DNA from: an uncultured Alphaproteobacteria bacterium | GTDB lineage: Bacteria > Pseudomonadota > Alphaproteobacteria > HIMB59 | Assembly (NCBI GenBank): GCA_902575065.1 | Contig: CACGPU010000001.1 | Coordinates: 1-64,000, forward strand | Direction: 5' to 3' | Length of the DNA stretch: 64,000 nucleotides | Part shown: piece after piece, positions 33,635-42,687 of the stretch | Layout: the number at the start of each line of letters is the position of its first letter | How positions within the stretch are numbered: the stretch's first letter is position 1 | Notes under the pieces: generated by a model | The model's database searches: none | What the model was told of the DNA's origin: nothing | What the model saw: the letters and a program-made list of their open reading frames with translations, nothing else | Program-made: the position numbers and the translations under genes

Positions 33635-34282
33635 ATGAAAAAAATTCAAAATCATTTTATTAGTGGCATATTAATTGTTGCACCATTAGCTTTATCTATT
33701 TACGTTGCATGGGTAGTAGTTGGTATTGCAGATAAAATATTTAGACCTTTCATACCTCTAAATAAATTTGGTATTCCATCTGAAATACCTGGTGTTGGTT
33801 TAATAGTTGCTTTTTTATTTTTTACAATTTTAGGAGCCATAGCTGGAAGTTTTTTTGGAAAACTTTATCATCGAGTAGTTGATGCTGTTTTATCCAAAAT
33901 TCCCGGCTTAAACTCAATCTATAATACAGTAAAACAGATTATTGATACATTTGCTACGACACAGTCTAATGCTTTTAAAGAGGTTGTTCTTATTGAATAT
34001 CCTCAAAAAGATATTTTTGCACTTGCATTTTTAACAAGTGAAACAAAAGGGGAAATAGCAAAAAGAAAAAATCAAAAGATGATAAATGTTTTCATGCCAT
34101 CTACACCTAATCCAACTACAGGTTTCTTGATGTTTGTTCCATTATCAAAATGTACCAAACTTAATATGTCTGTCGATCAAGCAATCAAATACATCATTTC
34201 TGCAGGACTAGTTACACCCAAAGCACCGGAAATTAAAAAAGCTCTTCCTAAAAAGAAAAAAATTAAAAAGTTAACTAAATAA
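33635..34282 (+). CDS. DUF502 family membrane protein
   Basis: A 215-residue protein with two transmembrane helices in the N-terminal half (residues about 10-30 and 55-80), then the DUF502 core: SKIPGLNSIYNTVKQIIDTF, FKEVVLIEYPQKDIFALAFLTSE, and VFMPSTPNPTTGFLMFVP. It ends in a Lys-rich tail. The function is unknown. The 3' end overlaps the convergent recG gene by 12 nt. Confidence 0.9.
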   Translation: MKKIQNHFISGILIVAPLALSIYVAWVVVGIADKIFRPFIPLNKFGIPSEIPGVGLIVAFLFFTILGAIAGSFFGKLYHRVVDAVLSKIPGLNSIYNTVKQIIDTFATTQSNAFKEVVLIEYPQKDIFALAFLTSETKGEIAKRKNQKMINVFMPSTPNPTTGFLMFVPLSKCTKLNMSVDQAIKYIISAGLVTPKAPEIKKALPKKKKIKKLTK

Positions 34283-36340
34283 TAGTTTTATTGCTTCTTG
34301 CTGCTTAAAAAACATAAGTAACTTATATATATCTTTTTTAAATTTTTCATTTTCATACTCTTTTTTTTCAATCAATTTTTTTACATATTGAAGTGCATCT
34401 ATTATTAGTTCTTGATCATGATAAACATTTACAAACTTGAATAATGAGTCACCACTTTGACGATATCCTAATATGTCACCAGTGCCTCTAATTTCGAGAT
34501 CTTTTTCGGATAATTTAAAACCATCTAAGTTTTCTTTGAATATTTTTAGTCGATTTATCGTATTATCAGGTAAATCCTTGCCATATAAAGCAAAACAATA
34601 ACCTTGATTGTTACCTCTTCCTACTCTTCCTCTTAACTGATGTAATTGAGATAAGCCAAATTTTTCTGCATTTTCAATTACAATATAATCTGCATTTTTA
34701 TTATCTATACCTACCTCTACTACAGTAGTAGCAACTAATATTTTTATATTTCCTTTTTGAAAATTTTGAATAATTCTTTCTTTTTGATCACTCTTAATTT
34801 TACCATGTAACATTTCAACTTCTGAACCAAATATATTCTTCAAAGACCTAAATCGTGTTTCTACATCTTTATACTTTTGAGTCTCTGATGCTTCAACTAA
34901 AGGACAAATCCAGTAAACTTGAGATACATTTGAAATTTTTTTCTTTAACAAAATTTCTATATCTTTAATTTTGTCAATGTTCGATACTTTAGTTATTATC
35001 GGTTTTTGAAAAGCTGGCTTTTCTTTTAGTATTACCTGTTCTATTTCACCATATTGAGCTAATGCAAGTGTTCTTGGAATAGGTGTGGCAGACATTAATA
35101 GAATATTTGTGTTTATTCCTTTTTCAGCTAAATACAGTCTTTGTTGAACACCAAATCGATGTTGTTCATCGATTATTACATATGCCAAGGATGAGAAATT
35201 TAAATTTTCTTGAAAAATAGCATGAGTACCAATAATAAAATTGAATATACCTTTTTCTATTTTTTCATAAATTTTACTTTTATTTTTACTACTTCCAGTG
35301 AGCAATATAGGATTAACTTCTTCACTGTCTAAGTGATTTAATACATTACTGTAAATTTGATTAGCTAATATTTCTGTAGGTGCCATATACGCAACTTGTT
35401 TATGTTTTTGAATAAAAGGGATTGCTGTTAATAAGGATACAATAGTTTTACCTGAACCTACATCACCTTGTAATAGTACTGTTTCTCGATATTGAGTATT
35501 ATTATAATTATTTATATCGTTTATGATTTTACATTGATTTTTTGTCAACTCAAAAGGTAGCTCATTTATCAATTTTTCTTGTAAATTAAATTTAAGATTT
35601 AAACTTTCATTTTTTCTTTTTGTTTTTTCTTTTAAGTATCTAATAGCAAAATAATTTGACACTAATTCATCAACTGCTAACCTTTTTCTAAAATTCTCTC
35701 TATTTTCAATATCTTCTTTTACAGAGGGAAAATGCATTTTTATTAATGATTCATTAAAACTTGAAAAATTATATTTTTTAATAATATTTTCGTTCAACCA
35801 TTCATTAAATTTATTTAAATGATTTTTTGCGTCATTTAAAACTATTCTGATATCTTTTAATGTGATACCCCTTGTTAAAGGATAAATATTTTCAAAAGTT
35901 CTTAACTTATCCTCATTTTCTATCTCTTCTATGTAATCAGGGTGTGCTACACTAAGATTGCTTTTATAAAATGATACTTTTCCACTAATAATTAATTCTT
36001 TGTTTTCAGGATATTTTTTTCTAAGAAAATTTCCTCTTATTGAAAAATAAATTATGTTTATGATTAAAGATCCTTTTTCACACTCAATCACGTAGGGTAG
36101 TTTAGGATTGAAAGGAAAATGATGTTTTTTTACCTTAACGAGAGTGGTAATAGTTTGTCCTTTTTCAAGATTTTTAAAGTCAATATCCTGAGTACGATCT
36201 ATTGATCTAGTCGGTAAATTATAAAATATATCAATAACTGTGTTTATATTTAGATTTTTAAAATAGGACGCTTTCTTTGGACCTATTCCTTTAAGTTTTT
36301 CTACATTCTGATATAAAAAATCGAAACTATTGTCGTTCAT
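34271..36340 (-). CDS. recG: ATP-dependent DNA helicase RecG
   Basis: Branch-migration helicase acting at stalled forks and recombination junctions. The 689-residue protein is of normal length. The N-terminal wedge (KLKGIGPKKASYFKN, then the OB fold with YPLTRGI), Walker A LLQGDVGSGKTIVS, the IIDEQHRFGVQQR box, LMSATPIPRTLAL and GLSQLHQLRGRVGRGNNQGYC are all present, as is the ATTVVEVGIDNKNAD segment. Its ATG (36340-36338) overlaps by two bases the ATG of the divergent sdhE gene within a CATG palindrome. Confidence 0.95.
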   Translation of the reverse strand: MNDNSFDFLYQNVEKLKGIGPKKASYFKNLNINTVIDIFYNLPTRSIDRTQDIDFKNLEKGQTITTLVKVKKHHFPFNPKLPYVIECEKGSLIINIIYFSIRGNFLRKKYPENKELIISGKVSFYKSNLSVAHPDYIEEIENEDKLRTFENIYPLTRGITLKDIRIVLNDAKNHLNKFNEWLNENIIKKYNFSSFNESLIKMHFPSVKEDIENRENFRKRLAVDELVSNYFAIRYLKEKTKRKNESLNLKFNLQEKLINELPFELTKNQCKIINDINNYNNTQYRETVLLQGDVGSGKTIVSLLTAIPFIQKHKQVAYMAPTEILANQIYSNVLNHLDSEEVNPILLTGSSKNKSKIYEKIEKGIFNFIIGTHAIFQENLNFSSLAYVIIDEQHRFGVQQRLYLAEKGINTNILLMSATPIPRTLALAQYGEIEQVILKEKPAFQKPIITKVSNIDKIKDIEILLKKKISNVSQVYWICPLVEASETQKYKDVETRFRSLKNIFGSEVEMLHGKIKSDQKERIIQNFQKGNIKILVATTVVEVGIDNKNADYIVIENAEKFGLSQLHQLRGRVGRGNNQGYCFALYGKDLPDNTINRLKIFKENLDGFKLSEKDLEIRGTGDILGYRQSGDSLFKFVNVYHDQELIIDALQYVKKLIEKKEYENEKFKKDIYKLLMFFKQQEAIKLLFS

Positions 36341-36587
36341 GAATAATTACTACAAAGATAAATTAAAAAAAATAAAATATCGATGTCAAACATTAGGTAT
36401 AAAAGAATTAGATGTAATTTTTGAGAGAATTTATTCAAAACTTGAAAACACTAATGATGTGGCTCTAATTGATCAATTAGATGATTTATTAAAAAATGAA
36501 ACACAATACATATTTGATGTATTTTTTAATGAGTCTTTCATAGATGATAGAATTAAGTACCTTAAAATTATAAATTTATCAAAATAA
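36339..36587 (+). CDS. sdhE: FAD assembly factor SdhE
   Basis: Small protein of about 82 residues that promotes covalent flavinylation of succinate dehydrogenase subunit A. The sequence KIKYRCQTLGIKELDVIFERI has the usual helical start, but the typical RxG-E box of SdhE (RRGMLELD in E. coli) is changed to CQTLGIKELD. I use the ATG at 36339 and not the TTG at 36330. Location between recG and mfd is classic for alphaproteobacteria. It precedes mfd by 2 nt. Confidence 0.82.
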   Translation: MNNYYKDKLKKIKYRCQTLGIKELDVIFERIYSKLENTNDVALIDQLDDLLKNETQYIFDVFFNESFIDDRIKYLKIINLSK

Positions 36588-36589
36588 TA

Positions 36590-39500
36590 TTGGAAAATCC
36601 TATTTCTAAATTTGGCAATAAATCAATTTTATTATGTGAAGATGATAAGATAGCTCTAGACTATGAAAATATTCTAAATATACATTATCCCCAAAAGAAA
36701 ATATGTTATTTTCCAGCACATGACTCTTTGCCATTCAGTTCTGAAAGTTCATCATCTGACATCTTACTTGATAGGTCAGAAAAATTACAGACATTAACTC
36801 ATAATGATATAATAATATTAACTTGCAATAATCTTTTAAAAAAATTTCAAATAAATAAAGATGCTAATCATTTTTTAACTTTATATAAAAATCAAACTAT
36901 TGAAGCTAATACAATTTTAGAAAAATTAGTTGAATTTAATCATTCAAACCAAGCAAATGCTTATAATAAACTCGAATTTTCACTAAGAGGGGATATTTTA
37001 GATATTTATAACAGTAATAATAATCCTTATAGAATTTCATTCTTTGATAATGTGATTGAAACAATAAAAGAATTCAATCCTCAAACACAACTTACTTTTA
37101 AAGATGAGAAAGAGAGGATTGATATATTTAACCCTAATATTGAGTTATTAGAGCCAAGTAATAAAAATAGTTATTTTGAGGATATCGTTATGGGATATTC
37201 CATTTATACAATTAATAGAAGTGACATAATTTTAAAAGAAAAGCTAAATTTTCTTAAAACAATTTTTGATCAAGTTAAACCTGAGATCCCTTTTTCAAAT
37301 TATTATTTAGAAGATAACAAAATAAAAAATTTTAAATTTACAAATATATTATCAAGTTCACCTAAATCATTAAAAATTACATCAAATACCTCTTTAGATG
37401 AATTTTCTAAAATGAGTAATAAAATATATTTTCATAGTGGAAAAAATTCCTCCTCAATAGAAAACGAATTTCTTCAAAAGAAAAATATTGAACCAAATTA
37501 TGGTAATAATTTATATTTCTATAAATCTGTAATCTCAAAAGACTATCTATTTGATGGAATCGTACACCTCAATAAAAACACCCATACTACAAAAAAAACG
37601 AATTTAGACACTATAATCAATTTTAATGATCTTTCATTAGGAGATGCAGTTGTTCATCAAAAGCATGGTATTGGTAGATTTGTATCCATTGATAATATTG
37701 AAATTAATAATCGAATTAGGGAGTTTATTAGATTAATTTATCGCGGTAACGACAAGCTTTTACTACCAATTGAAAATTTAAACTATATTTCAAGGTATGG
37801 GTTTGATGATAATAATCTACTTCTTGATAAATTAGGCACGAATGATTGGATTTTAAGAAAATCTTCAGTTAAGAAAAAAATTCGTTTTCTAGCTAATAAA
37901 CTATTAAAAAATGCAGCAAAGAGATCTACTATAAACATTAAAGAGTTTCAATATAATAATTCTGACCTTGAGAAATTTAATCAACAATTTCCATTTGTTG
38001 AAACTGAGGACCAATTAAACTCAATTGAACAATCTTTAAATGATTTAAAACAAGATAAACCATCTAATCGCCTTATATGCGGCGATGTAGGATTTGGTAA
38101 AACTGAAGTAGCTTTAAGAATTGCATGTGCAACATATTTATCAGGTTTTCAATTTGTAATAGTCGTTCCAACCACATTACTAGCAATGCAACACACTAAT
38201 ACATTTAGCGAGAGGTTTTCAGTTTTTAACATTAAGGTTGCATGTTTATCTAGATTTACTTCGTCAAAAGAAAAAAAAGAAATTTTAATTTCATTAAAGT
38301 CTGGTGATATTCAAATTCTTATTGCAACACATAGTCTTTTTAAAAAAGACATAGAATTTAATAATTTAGGCACACTGGTAATTGATGAAGAACAAAAATT
38401 TGGTGTCGATCAAAAGGAATATTTAATCAACAAATACCCAACTATTCATTTATTTTCATTGTCTGCCACACCTATTCCTAGAACACTTCAGATGTCTTTA
38501 TTGGGCTTAAAAGATTTAAGTATTATTGGAACACCTCCATCAAATAGAATTAGTATAAGAACTTATGTTCAAAAATATGAGTCTGTTGCCCTTATTTCGG
38601 CAATAAAGAATGAATTAGAGAGGAATGGACAAATTTTTATTGTTGTACCAAGAATAAGCAATATTCCTTTTGTCGAAAATGAAATTAAAAAATTAAATGT
38701 AGATCTTTCTTACGGAGTAGGTCACAGTAAAATGAAAGAAAAAGATATTGAGGATGTGTTCATATCTTTTACAAAAGGTGAGATACAGTGCCTTATTTCG
38801 ACAAATATTATTGAGTCTGGAATAGATATAAAAAATGCAAACACACTAATAATATTTAATTCTAATTTATTTGGTTTATCTCAATTATATCAATTGCGAG
38901 GTAGGGTAGGTCGTTCAAATAAAAGAGCATATGCCTATTTATTTCATGACAGTGAAAAATTAATCAATAAAACAGCTCTAAAGAAACTTCAAGTTTTAGC
39001 TAACTATGAAAATCTAGGGTCAAATTTTCAGTTAGCTAATGAGGATTTAGAAATAAGAGGAGCAGGTAATTTACTTGGTGATGAGCAAAGTGGTCATGTG
39101 AAAGATATTGGAATAGAGCTTTACCAAAGTATGTTGAGAGATGAGGTGGAAAGACAAAAAAATAATAATGCAGAAACTGAAGATGATTATGATGAATTTG
39201 AATTCGATGCATTTTTTGAGTATTACATTCCAAAGAATTACATATCTGATGATATTTCCAGGTTGATTATTTATCGTAAATTTACTAATTCAAAGAATAT
39301 TCAAGAGCTCAAGAATGTTTTAGATGAGATATATGATCGATATGGTAATTACCCAGTTGAAGTTACTAATTTATTTAATTTACTAACTATTAAAATTAAA
39401 TCTCTTACCCTTGGTATTTCAAAAATAAATATAAAAAGAAATTTTATTGATATTACTTTTAAAAAAGCAAGTCAAAAAATACTAGATGATTTAATTCAAA

Positions 39501-39619
39501 TGGCACAAGAAAATATTATAAAAATGCAAAGTTCTAGTTCTATTCAGATCAAAAATAATGACAGTAAGGACTTATTTTACACTATAAATCTATTCTATAA
39601 AAAGTTAGGATTAAAATGA
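36590..39619 (+). CDS. mfd: Transcription-repair coupling factor
   Basis: Removes stalled RNA polymerase and recruits UvrA. The 1009-residue protein has a reduced UvrB-homology region (YFPAHDSLPFSSES), the RNAP-interacting domain starting at about residue 345 (FNDLSLGDAVVHQKHGIGRFV), Walker A CGDVGFGKTEVALR (about 500), VIDEEQKFGV, LSATPIPRTLQM, GLSQLYQLRGRVGRS and the C-terminal TRCF domain. It is roughly 130-150 residues shorter than E. coli Mfd, almost all missing before the RNAP-interacting domain. The start codon is TTG, 2 nt after sdhE. Confidence 0.94.
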   Translation: MENPISKFGNKSILLCEDDKIALDYENILNIHYPQKKICYFPAHDSLPFSSESSSSDILLDRSEKLQTLTHNDIIILTCNNLLKKFQINKDANHFLTLYKNQTIEANTILEKLVEFNHSNQANAYNKLEFSLRGDILDIYNSNNNPYRISFFDNVIETIKEFNPQTQLTFKDEKERIDIFNPNIELLEPSNKNSYFEDIVMGYSIYTINRSDIILKEKLNFLKTIFDQVKPEIPFSNYYLEDNKIKNFKFTNILSSSPKSLKITSNTSLDEFSKMSNKIYFHSGKNSSSIENEFLQKKNIEPNYGNNLYFYKSVISKDYLFDGIVHLNKNTHTTKKTNLDTIINFNDLSLGDAVVHQKHGIGRFVSIDNIEINNRIREFIRLIYRGNDKLLLPIENLNYISRYGFDDNNLLLDKLGTNDWILRKSSVKKKIRFLANKLLKNAAKRSTINIKEFQYNNSDLEKFNQQFPFVETEDQLNSIEQSLNDLKQDKPSNRLICGDVGFGKTEVALRIACATYLSGFQFVIVVPTTLLAMQHTNTFSERFSVFNIKVACLSRFTSSKEKKEILISLKSGDIQILIATHSLFKKDIEFNNLGTLVIDEEQKFGVDQKEYLINKYPTIHLFSLSATPIPRTLQMSLLGLKDLSIIGTPPSNRISIRTYVQKYESVALISAIKNELERNGQIFIVVPRISNIPFVENEIKKLNVDLSYGVGHSKMKEKDIEDVFISFTKGEIQCLISTNIIESGIDIKNANTLIIFNSNLFGLSQLYQLRGRVGRSNKRAYAYLFHDSEKLINKTALKKLQVLANYENLGSNFQLANEDLEIRGAGNLLGDEQSGHVKDIGIELYQSMLRDEVERQKNNNAETEDDYDEFEFDAFFEYYIPKNYISDDISRLIIYRKFTNSKNIQELKNVLDEIYDRYGNYPVEVTNLFNLLTIKIKSLTLGISKINIKRNFIDITFKKASQKILDDLIQMAQENIIKMQSSSSIQIKNNDSKDLFYTINLFYKKLGLK

Positions 39620-39810
39620 TGGAAGATCAACAACTCCCAAAAACTAATGCAGAGTGGGCAAACTATTATGAGTCTATAATAGCCGAACTTACTGAAAATC
39701 AAAAAAAAATAGGCGAACCTATTTCAATAGATGAATTTTATGAACTTCCTATAAAAAGGAAACAGAAATATATCAAAAAACTATATTTTAAAATTGGCGA
39801 TGCAGAGTAA
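39616..39810 (+). CDS. Small hypothetical protein downstream of mfd
   Basis: A 64-residue soluble protein, rich in Glu and Lys, with no family I recognise. It starts at an ATG that overlaps the mfd stop (ATGA) and a second Met codon follows directly. The core WANYYESIIAELTENQKKIG is predicted helical, followed by DEFYELPIKRKQKYIKKLYFK. The stop overlaps the start of the following oxygenase gene by 11 nt, which supports real translation within one transcript. Confidence 0.68.
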   Translation: MMEDQQLPKTNAEWANYYESIIAELTENQKKIGEPISIDEFYELPIKRKQKYIKKLYFKIGDAE

Positions 39811-40777
39811 TTATATTCCAAATATAGATTTAGCGGATATTATTAATAAAGATCTTAAAAGTGATGCTGCTGTACAAGTATCAAATAATATTAAAAAAGC
39901 ATCTGAAGAAATTGGTTTTTTTACAGTTACAAATCATGGTATTCCAATTTCAAAAATTGATAATCTTTTAAAGACTTGTAGAAAATTTTTTTATTTAAAT
40001 GAGGAAGAGAAACTTAAAATAGCACCAAAAAAATGGAATCCCAATACAAACACAGTTTATAGAGGTTATTTTCCAAGTTCAGTAAATGGTAAAGAAGGTT
40101 TAGACATAGGAGATCCACTTTTAAAGCAAAATATGGTTGATTTGTTAAAGAAGGAAAAATTTGAAGTTAATCACGATATGTCTTTTCTAGATCCAGACTG
40201 GCAAATTACGATAAATAATTATTTTGATGACCTTCATAATTTAGGAATAACAATATTTAAATCTATTATATCTTCATTTTCTTCAGATTTATCATTAGCT
40301 GAAAAGGCTTTTCAAAGACCTAAAACATTGTCAACTCTGAGATTTAATTACTATCCCAAACAAGAAAAACCTGTTGAAGTCTCTTCACAAGACGGTGTTG
40401 CTTTAGGTTGTGAAACCCATGTAGATAGTGGGATTATGACTATTCTATATCAAGATAAAAAAGGTGGCTTACAAGTACAAAATAGACATTCATTGGATTG
40501 GTACGATGTTCCTCATGATCCAAATGCTTTTGTAATTAATACAGGTTTAGCTCTAGAGTTTTTAACAAATGGTCAAATGAAAGCAACTAATCACAGAGTT
40601 CTTTTTAATCAGGAGGAGCGTATTTCGATACCTTTCTTTTTTGAACCTTCTTATGATTTTATTCTAGACCCAAAACATTTGGATATTTATGAAAATATCA
40701 ATTATAATATTGATAATTATGAAAATTTTCTCACCAATTCGCTTAAAAAATTTGTTGAATATGATAGGCCTGCCTAA
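39800..40777 (+). CDS. 2-oxoglutarate/Fe(II)-dependent oxygenase, isopenicillin N synthase family
   Basis: Iron-dependent oxygenase or oxidase of about 325 residues. The N-terminal DIOX_N region carries IGFFTVTNHGIP, typical of the family. The double-stranded beta helix holds the iron ligands His and Asp in CETHVDSGIMTILYQD, the second His in KATNHRVLFN, and the 2OG-binding Arg in EERISIPFFFEP (RxS). I place the start at the ATG at 39800; a TTG lies two codons upstream. Plant and fungal relatives make hormones or antibiotics; bacterial ones include ethylene-forming and demethylating enzymes. Substrate unknown. Confidence 0.88.
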   Translation: MQSNYIPNIDLADIINKDLKSDAAVQVSNNIKKASEEIGFFTVTNHGIPISKIDNLLKTCRKFFYLNEEEKLKIAPKKWNPNTNTVYRGYFPSSVNGKEGLDIGDPLLKQNMVDLLKKEKFEVNHDMSFLDPDWQITINNYFDDLHNLGITIFKSIISSFSSDLSLAEKAFQRPKTLSTLRFNYYPKQEKPVEVSSQDGVALGCETHVDSGIMTILYQDKKGGLQVQNRHSLDWYDVPHDPNAFVINTGLALEFLTNGQMKATNHRVLFNQEERISIPFFFEPSYDFILDPKHLDIYENINYNIDNYENFLTNSLKKFVEYDRPA

Positions 40778-41219
40778 ATTATCTTTTTTATTTTTATTTG
40801 CATTGATAACAGCATGTGGTGGCTTTAATACTGGTGTAAAAAAGTCAGATACACAAAAAATCAATACTGTAAAATATGGAACACTTGTAGCAGCTGAGCC
40901 AGTTAAAATCACAGGTGAAAGTAGTGGTTTAGGCGCACTAACGGGCGGTTTAGTAGGTTTTGTCGTTGGTTGTGGAGATGGAATTTTAGATGATGATTGC
41001 AGAGATGCAGCGGCTGTTGTAGGTACAATTGGAGGAGCTATTGTTGGATATGTTGCAGGATCTTCGTTGGGTGATCATTCAGGTTTTCAATATGTTGTTG
41101 ATGTAGATGATACTGATGAAGATATTTCAATTGTACAGTCAGGCAAAGAGCAAATCCCAATTGGTTCCAGAGTAACTATTGCTATCGGAGCAAATACCAG
41201 AATAATTATATCTGAATAG
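40761..41219 (+). CDS. Outer-membrane lipoprotein with glycine zipper (SlyB/Pcp-like)
   Basis: Starting from the ATG at 40761 the protein has 152 residues. Its leader ends in ALITACGG with a lipobox Cys (about residue 19), so it is a lipoprotein. The mature part has ESSGLGALTGGLVGFVVG and GTIGGAIVGYVAGSSLG, two Gly-rich amphipathic segments typical of the glycine-zipper 2TM domain, then a small beta-rich end. It overlaps the preceding oxygenase by 17 nt. Family members brace the outer membrane or signal stress. Confidence 0.8.
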   Translation: MIGLPKLSFLFLFALITACGGFNTGVKKSDTQKINTVKYGTLVAAEPVKITGESSGLGALTGGLVGFVVGCGDGILDDDCRDAAAVVGTIGGAIVGYVAGSSLGDHSGFQYVVDVDDTDEDISIVQSGKEQIPIGSRVTIAIGANTRIIISE

Positions 41220-41232
41220 ATATAGATAAATA

Positions 41233-41535
41233 ATGTTTATTGCTATGAATAGATTTAAAGTAAAATTAGGTGAAGAAACTTATTTTGAAGAAATTTGGAA
41301 AAATAGAGATACACACTTAAATAAAGTTCCTGGTTTTAAAAAATTTAATTTAATAAAAAGTGAGTCTAATGAAGAATATACACTCTATGCATCTCACAGT
41401 GAATGGGAGTCAAAGCAAGATTTTATTAATTGGACTAAATCAGAAGCTTTTAGGATGGCTCATAAAAATGCGGGTGAACATAAAACAGTATATTTGGATC
41501 ACCCACAGTTTGAAGGTTTTGAGGTAGTAATTTAA
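41233..41535 (+). CDS. Antibiotic biosynthesis monooxygenase-domain (IsdG/HmoA-like) protein
   Basis: A 100-residue single ABM domain. The IAMNRFKVKLGEETYFEEIWKNR helix-strand, VPGFKKFNL, and SEWESKQDFINWTKSEAFRMAH match the IsdG-type haem-degrading or HmoA-like monooxygenases, including the Asn, Trp and His positions used in haem oxygenation (N near residue 6, W near 66, H near 76). It probably degrades haem to release iron, or acts as a related monooxygenase. No haem transporter is near. Confidence 0.78.
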   Translation: MFIAMNRFKVKLGEETYFEEIWKNRDTHLNKVPGFKKFNLIKSESNEEYTLYASHSEWESKQDFINWTKSEAFRMAHKNAGEHKTVYLDHPQFEGFEVVI

Positions 41536-41559
41536 GTAAATATCACCTATTTTTTATCA

Positions 41560-42000
41560 ATGGACATAGTAAATCACGAGATATTATTAAGTAGTAATAT
41601 GTTAGGGACAATGTTCTTTGCTTGCACAATTTATATAACATTGGTTATAGCTAGGTATGCAACTCTTGCAAAATTAATTAGAGACTCTCGATCTAACATT
41701 GAAACAGATAAATTAAGATTTAAAAGTCAAAGTGAATATTCTTTTCATATCTTGCATTATGAAAAAAGACTTAAATTATTACGTTACACACTTTACTTAT
41801 CTCTTTTTGGAGGGATAGCATTGTGCACAAGCTTATTATTTTTGTTATTAAATTACAGCCTCATCTCTGCTATAAGTTTTGGTATTCATCTTATTTTAGT
41901 ATTATTTGCATTAGTCACTCTTGTATATGAACTAGCTGTATCTTTTGAGGCTTTAACTGAGCATTTAGACATAATGAGAACTTTAAAAGATAAATTTTAA
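41560..42000 (+). CDS. DUF2721 family membrane protein
   Basis: A 146-residue protein with three transmembrane helices (residues about 13-35, 75-97 and 103-127). The stretch NMLGTMFFACTIYITLVIARYATLAKLIRD and the later LRYTLYLSLFGGIALCTSLLFLL match the DUF2721 family. Function unknown. Starts 24 nt after the IsdG-like gene, so it may be co-transcribed with it. Confidence 0.82.
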   Translation: MDIVNHEILLSSNMLGTMFFACTIYITLVIARYATLAKLIRDSRSNIETDKLRFKSQSEYSFHILHYEKRLKLLRYTLYLSLFGGIALCTSLLFLLLNYSLISAISFGIHLILVLFALVTLVYELAVSFEALTEHLDIMRTLKDKF

Positions 42001-42064
42001 CATATAAATAATATTCAAACTGTTCGACTAATTAATTTCTGCCTTTTTTTTATTTCTTCCCTTT

Positions 42065-42427
42065 TTATCTTATAGAAACATATACACTACCACCCATACT
42101 TAAAACTTTTCCGTAGTCCTCTAGTAACTTTGCAAAATCTGGGAAATAATCATTTTTACTGGCATTTTCGACATGTCTTTGAACACTCTCCATAGATGCA
42201 AATTGTTCATTTATTGTAAATAATGTGTTTCCAGTTTCGCCCTTACTAGGATCGGTAGGGTCATTAAATTCTGGTGCTTTAGTAAAGTAAGCATTTAATA
42301 AATGATCTGTCCCATCAGAATAAAATTCAGTCATCCATTTTCCATGGGTGCTAAAAATATTTTCAACTTCAGCAGCTTTATCATTTGGTACAGCATAGGA
42401 AAGATTTATACATACACGTTCAGTCAT
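42065..42427 (-). CDS. Hypothetical protein, possible dimeric alpha/beta-barrel fold
   Basis: A 120-residue soluble protein without a family I recognise with certainty. The opening beta strand ERVCINLSYAVPNDKAAEVENIFSTHGKWM and the segment INEQFASMESVQRHVENA suggest an ABM-type ferredoxin-like barrel, as in the IsdG-like gene nearby. A good AAGGAG ribosome site precedes the ATG. The neighbouring tRNA-Ser is on the same strand, upstream. The function is open. Confidence 0.6.
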   Translation of the reverse strand: MTERVCINLSYAVPNDKAAEVENIFSTHGKWMTEFYSDGTDHLLNAYFTKAPEFNDPTDPSKGETGNTLFTINEQFASMESVQRHVENASKNDYFPDFAKLLEDYGKVLSMGGSVYVSIR

Positions 42428-42492
42428 TTTTTCTCCTTTTAAATAAAATAATTATATTAATTATACATTTTGAAAATAGAAGTTAGATTAAA

Positions 42493-42582
42493 TGGCGGAA
42501 GGACTGGGATTCGAACCCAGGAAAGAGTTGCCCCTTTGCCGGTTTTCAAGACCGGTGCTTTCAACCGCTCAGCCATCCTTCC
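42493..42582 (-). tRNA. tRNA-Ser(UGA)
   Basis: On the minus strand a 90-nt class II tRNA. The acceptor stem GGAAGGA pairs with TCCTTCC, followed by discriminator G and an encoded CCA (42495-42493). T8 and G9 follow the stem, the D arm reads GGCTGAGCGGTTGAAAGC, the anticodon stem CCGGT/ACCGG encloses anticodon TGA (UCA codons), the long variable arm is present, and the T arm has GGTTCGAATCC. All expected parts are intact. Confidence 0.97.
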
Positions 42583-42687
42583 GATGTCATAAACGTCTAG
42601 AATGTATATATTACGTTATTTTTAAATCAATCGTAATTTTATATTATTAGTTGATATATTCTTTTGCCACTCATGTTATGTTTTTAA

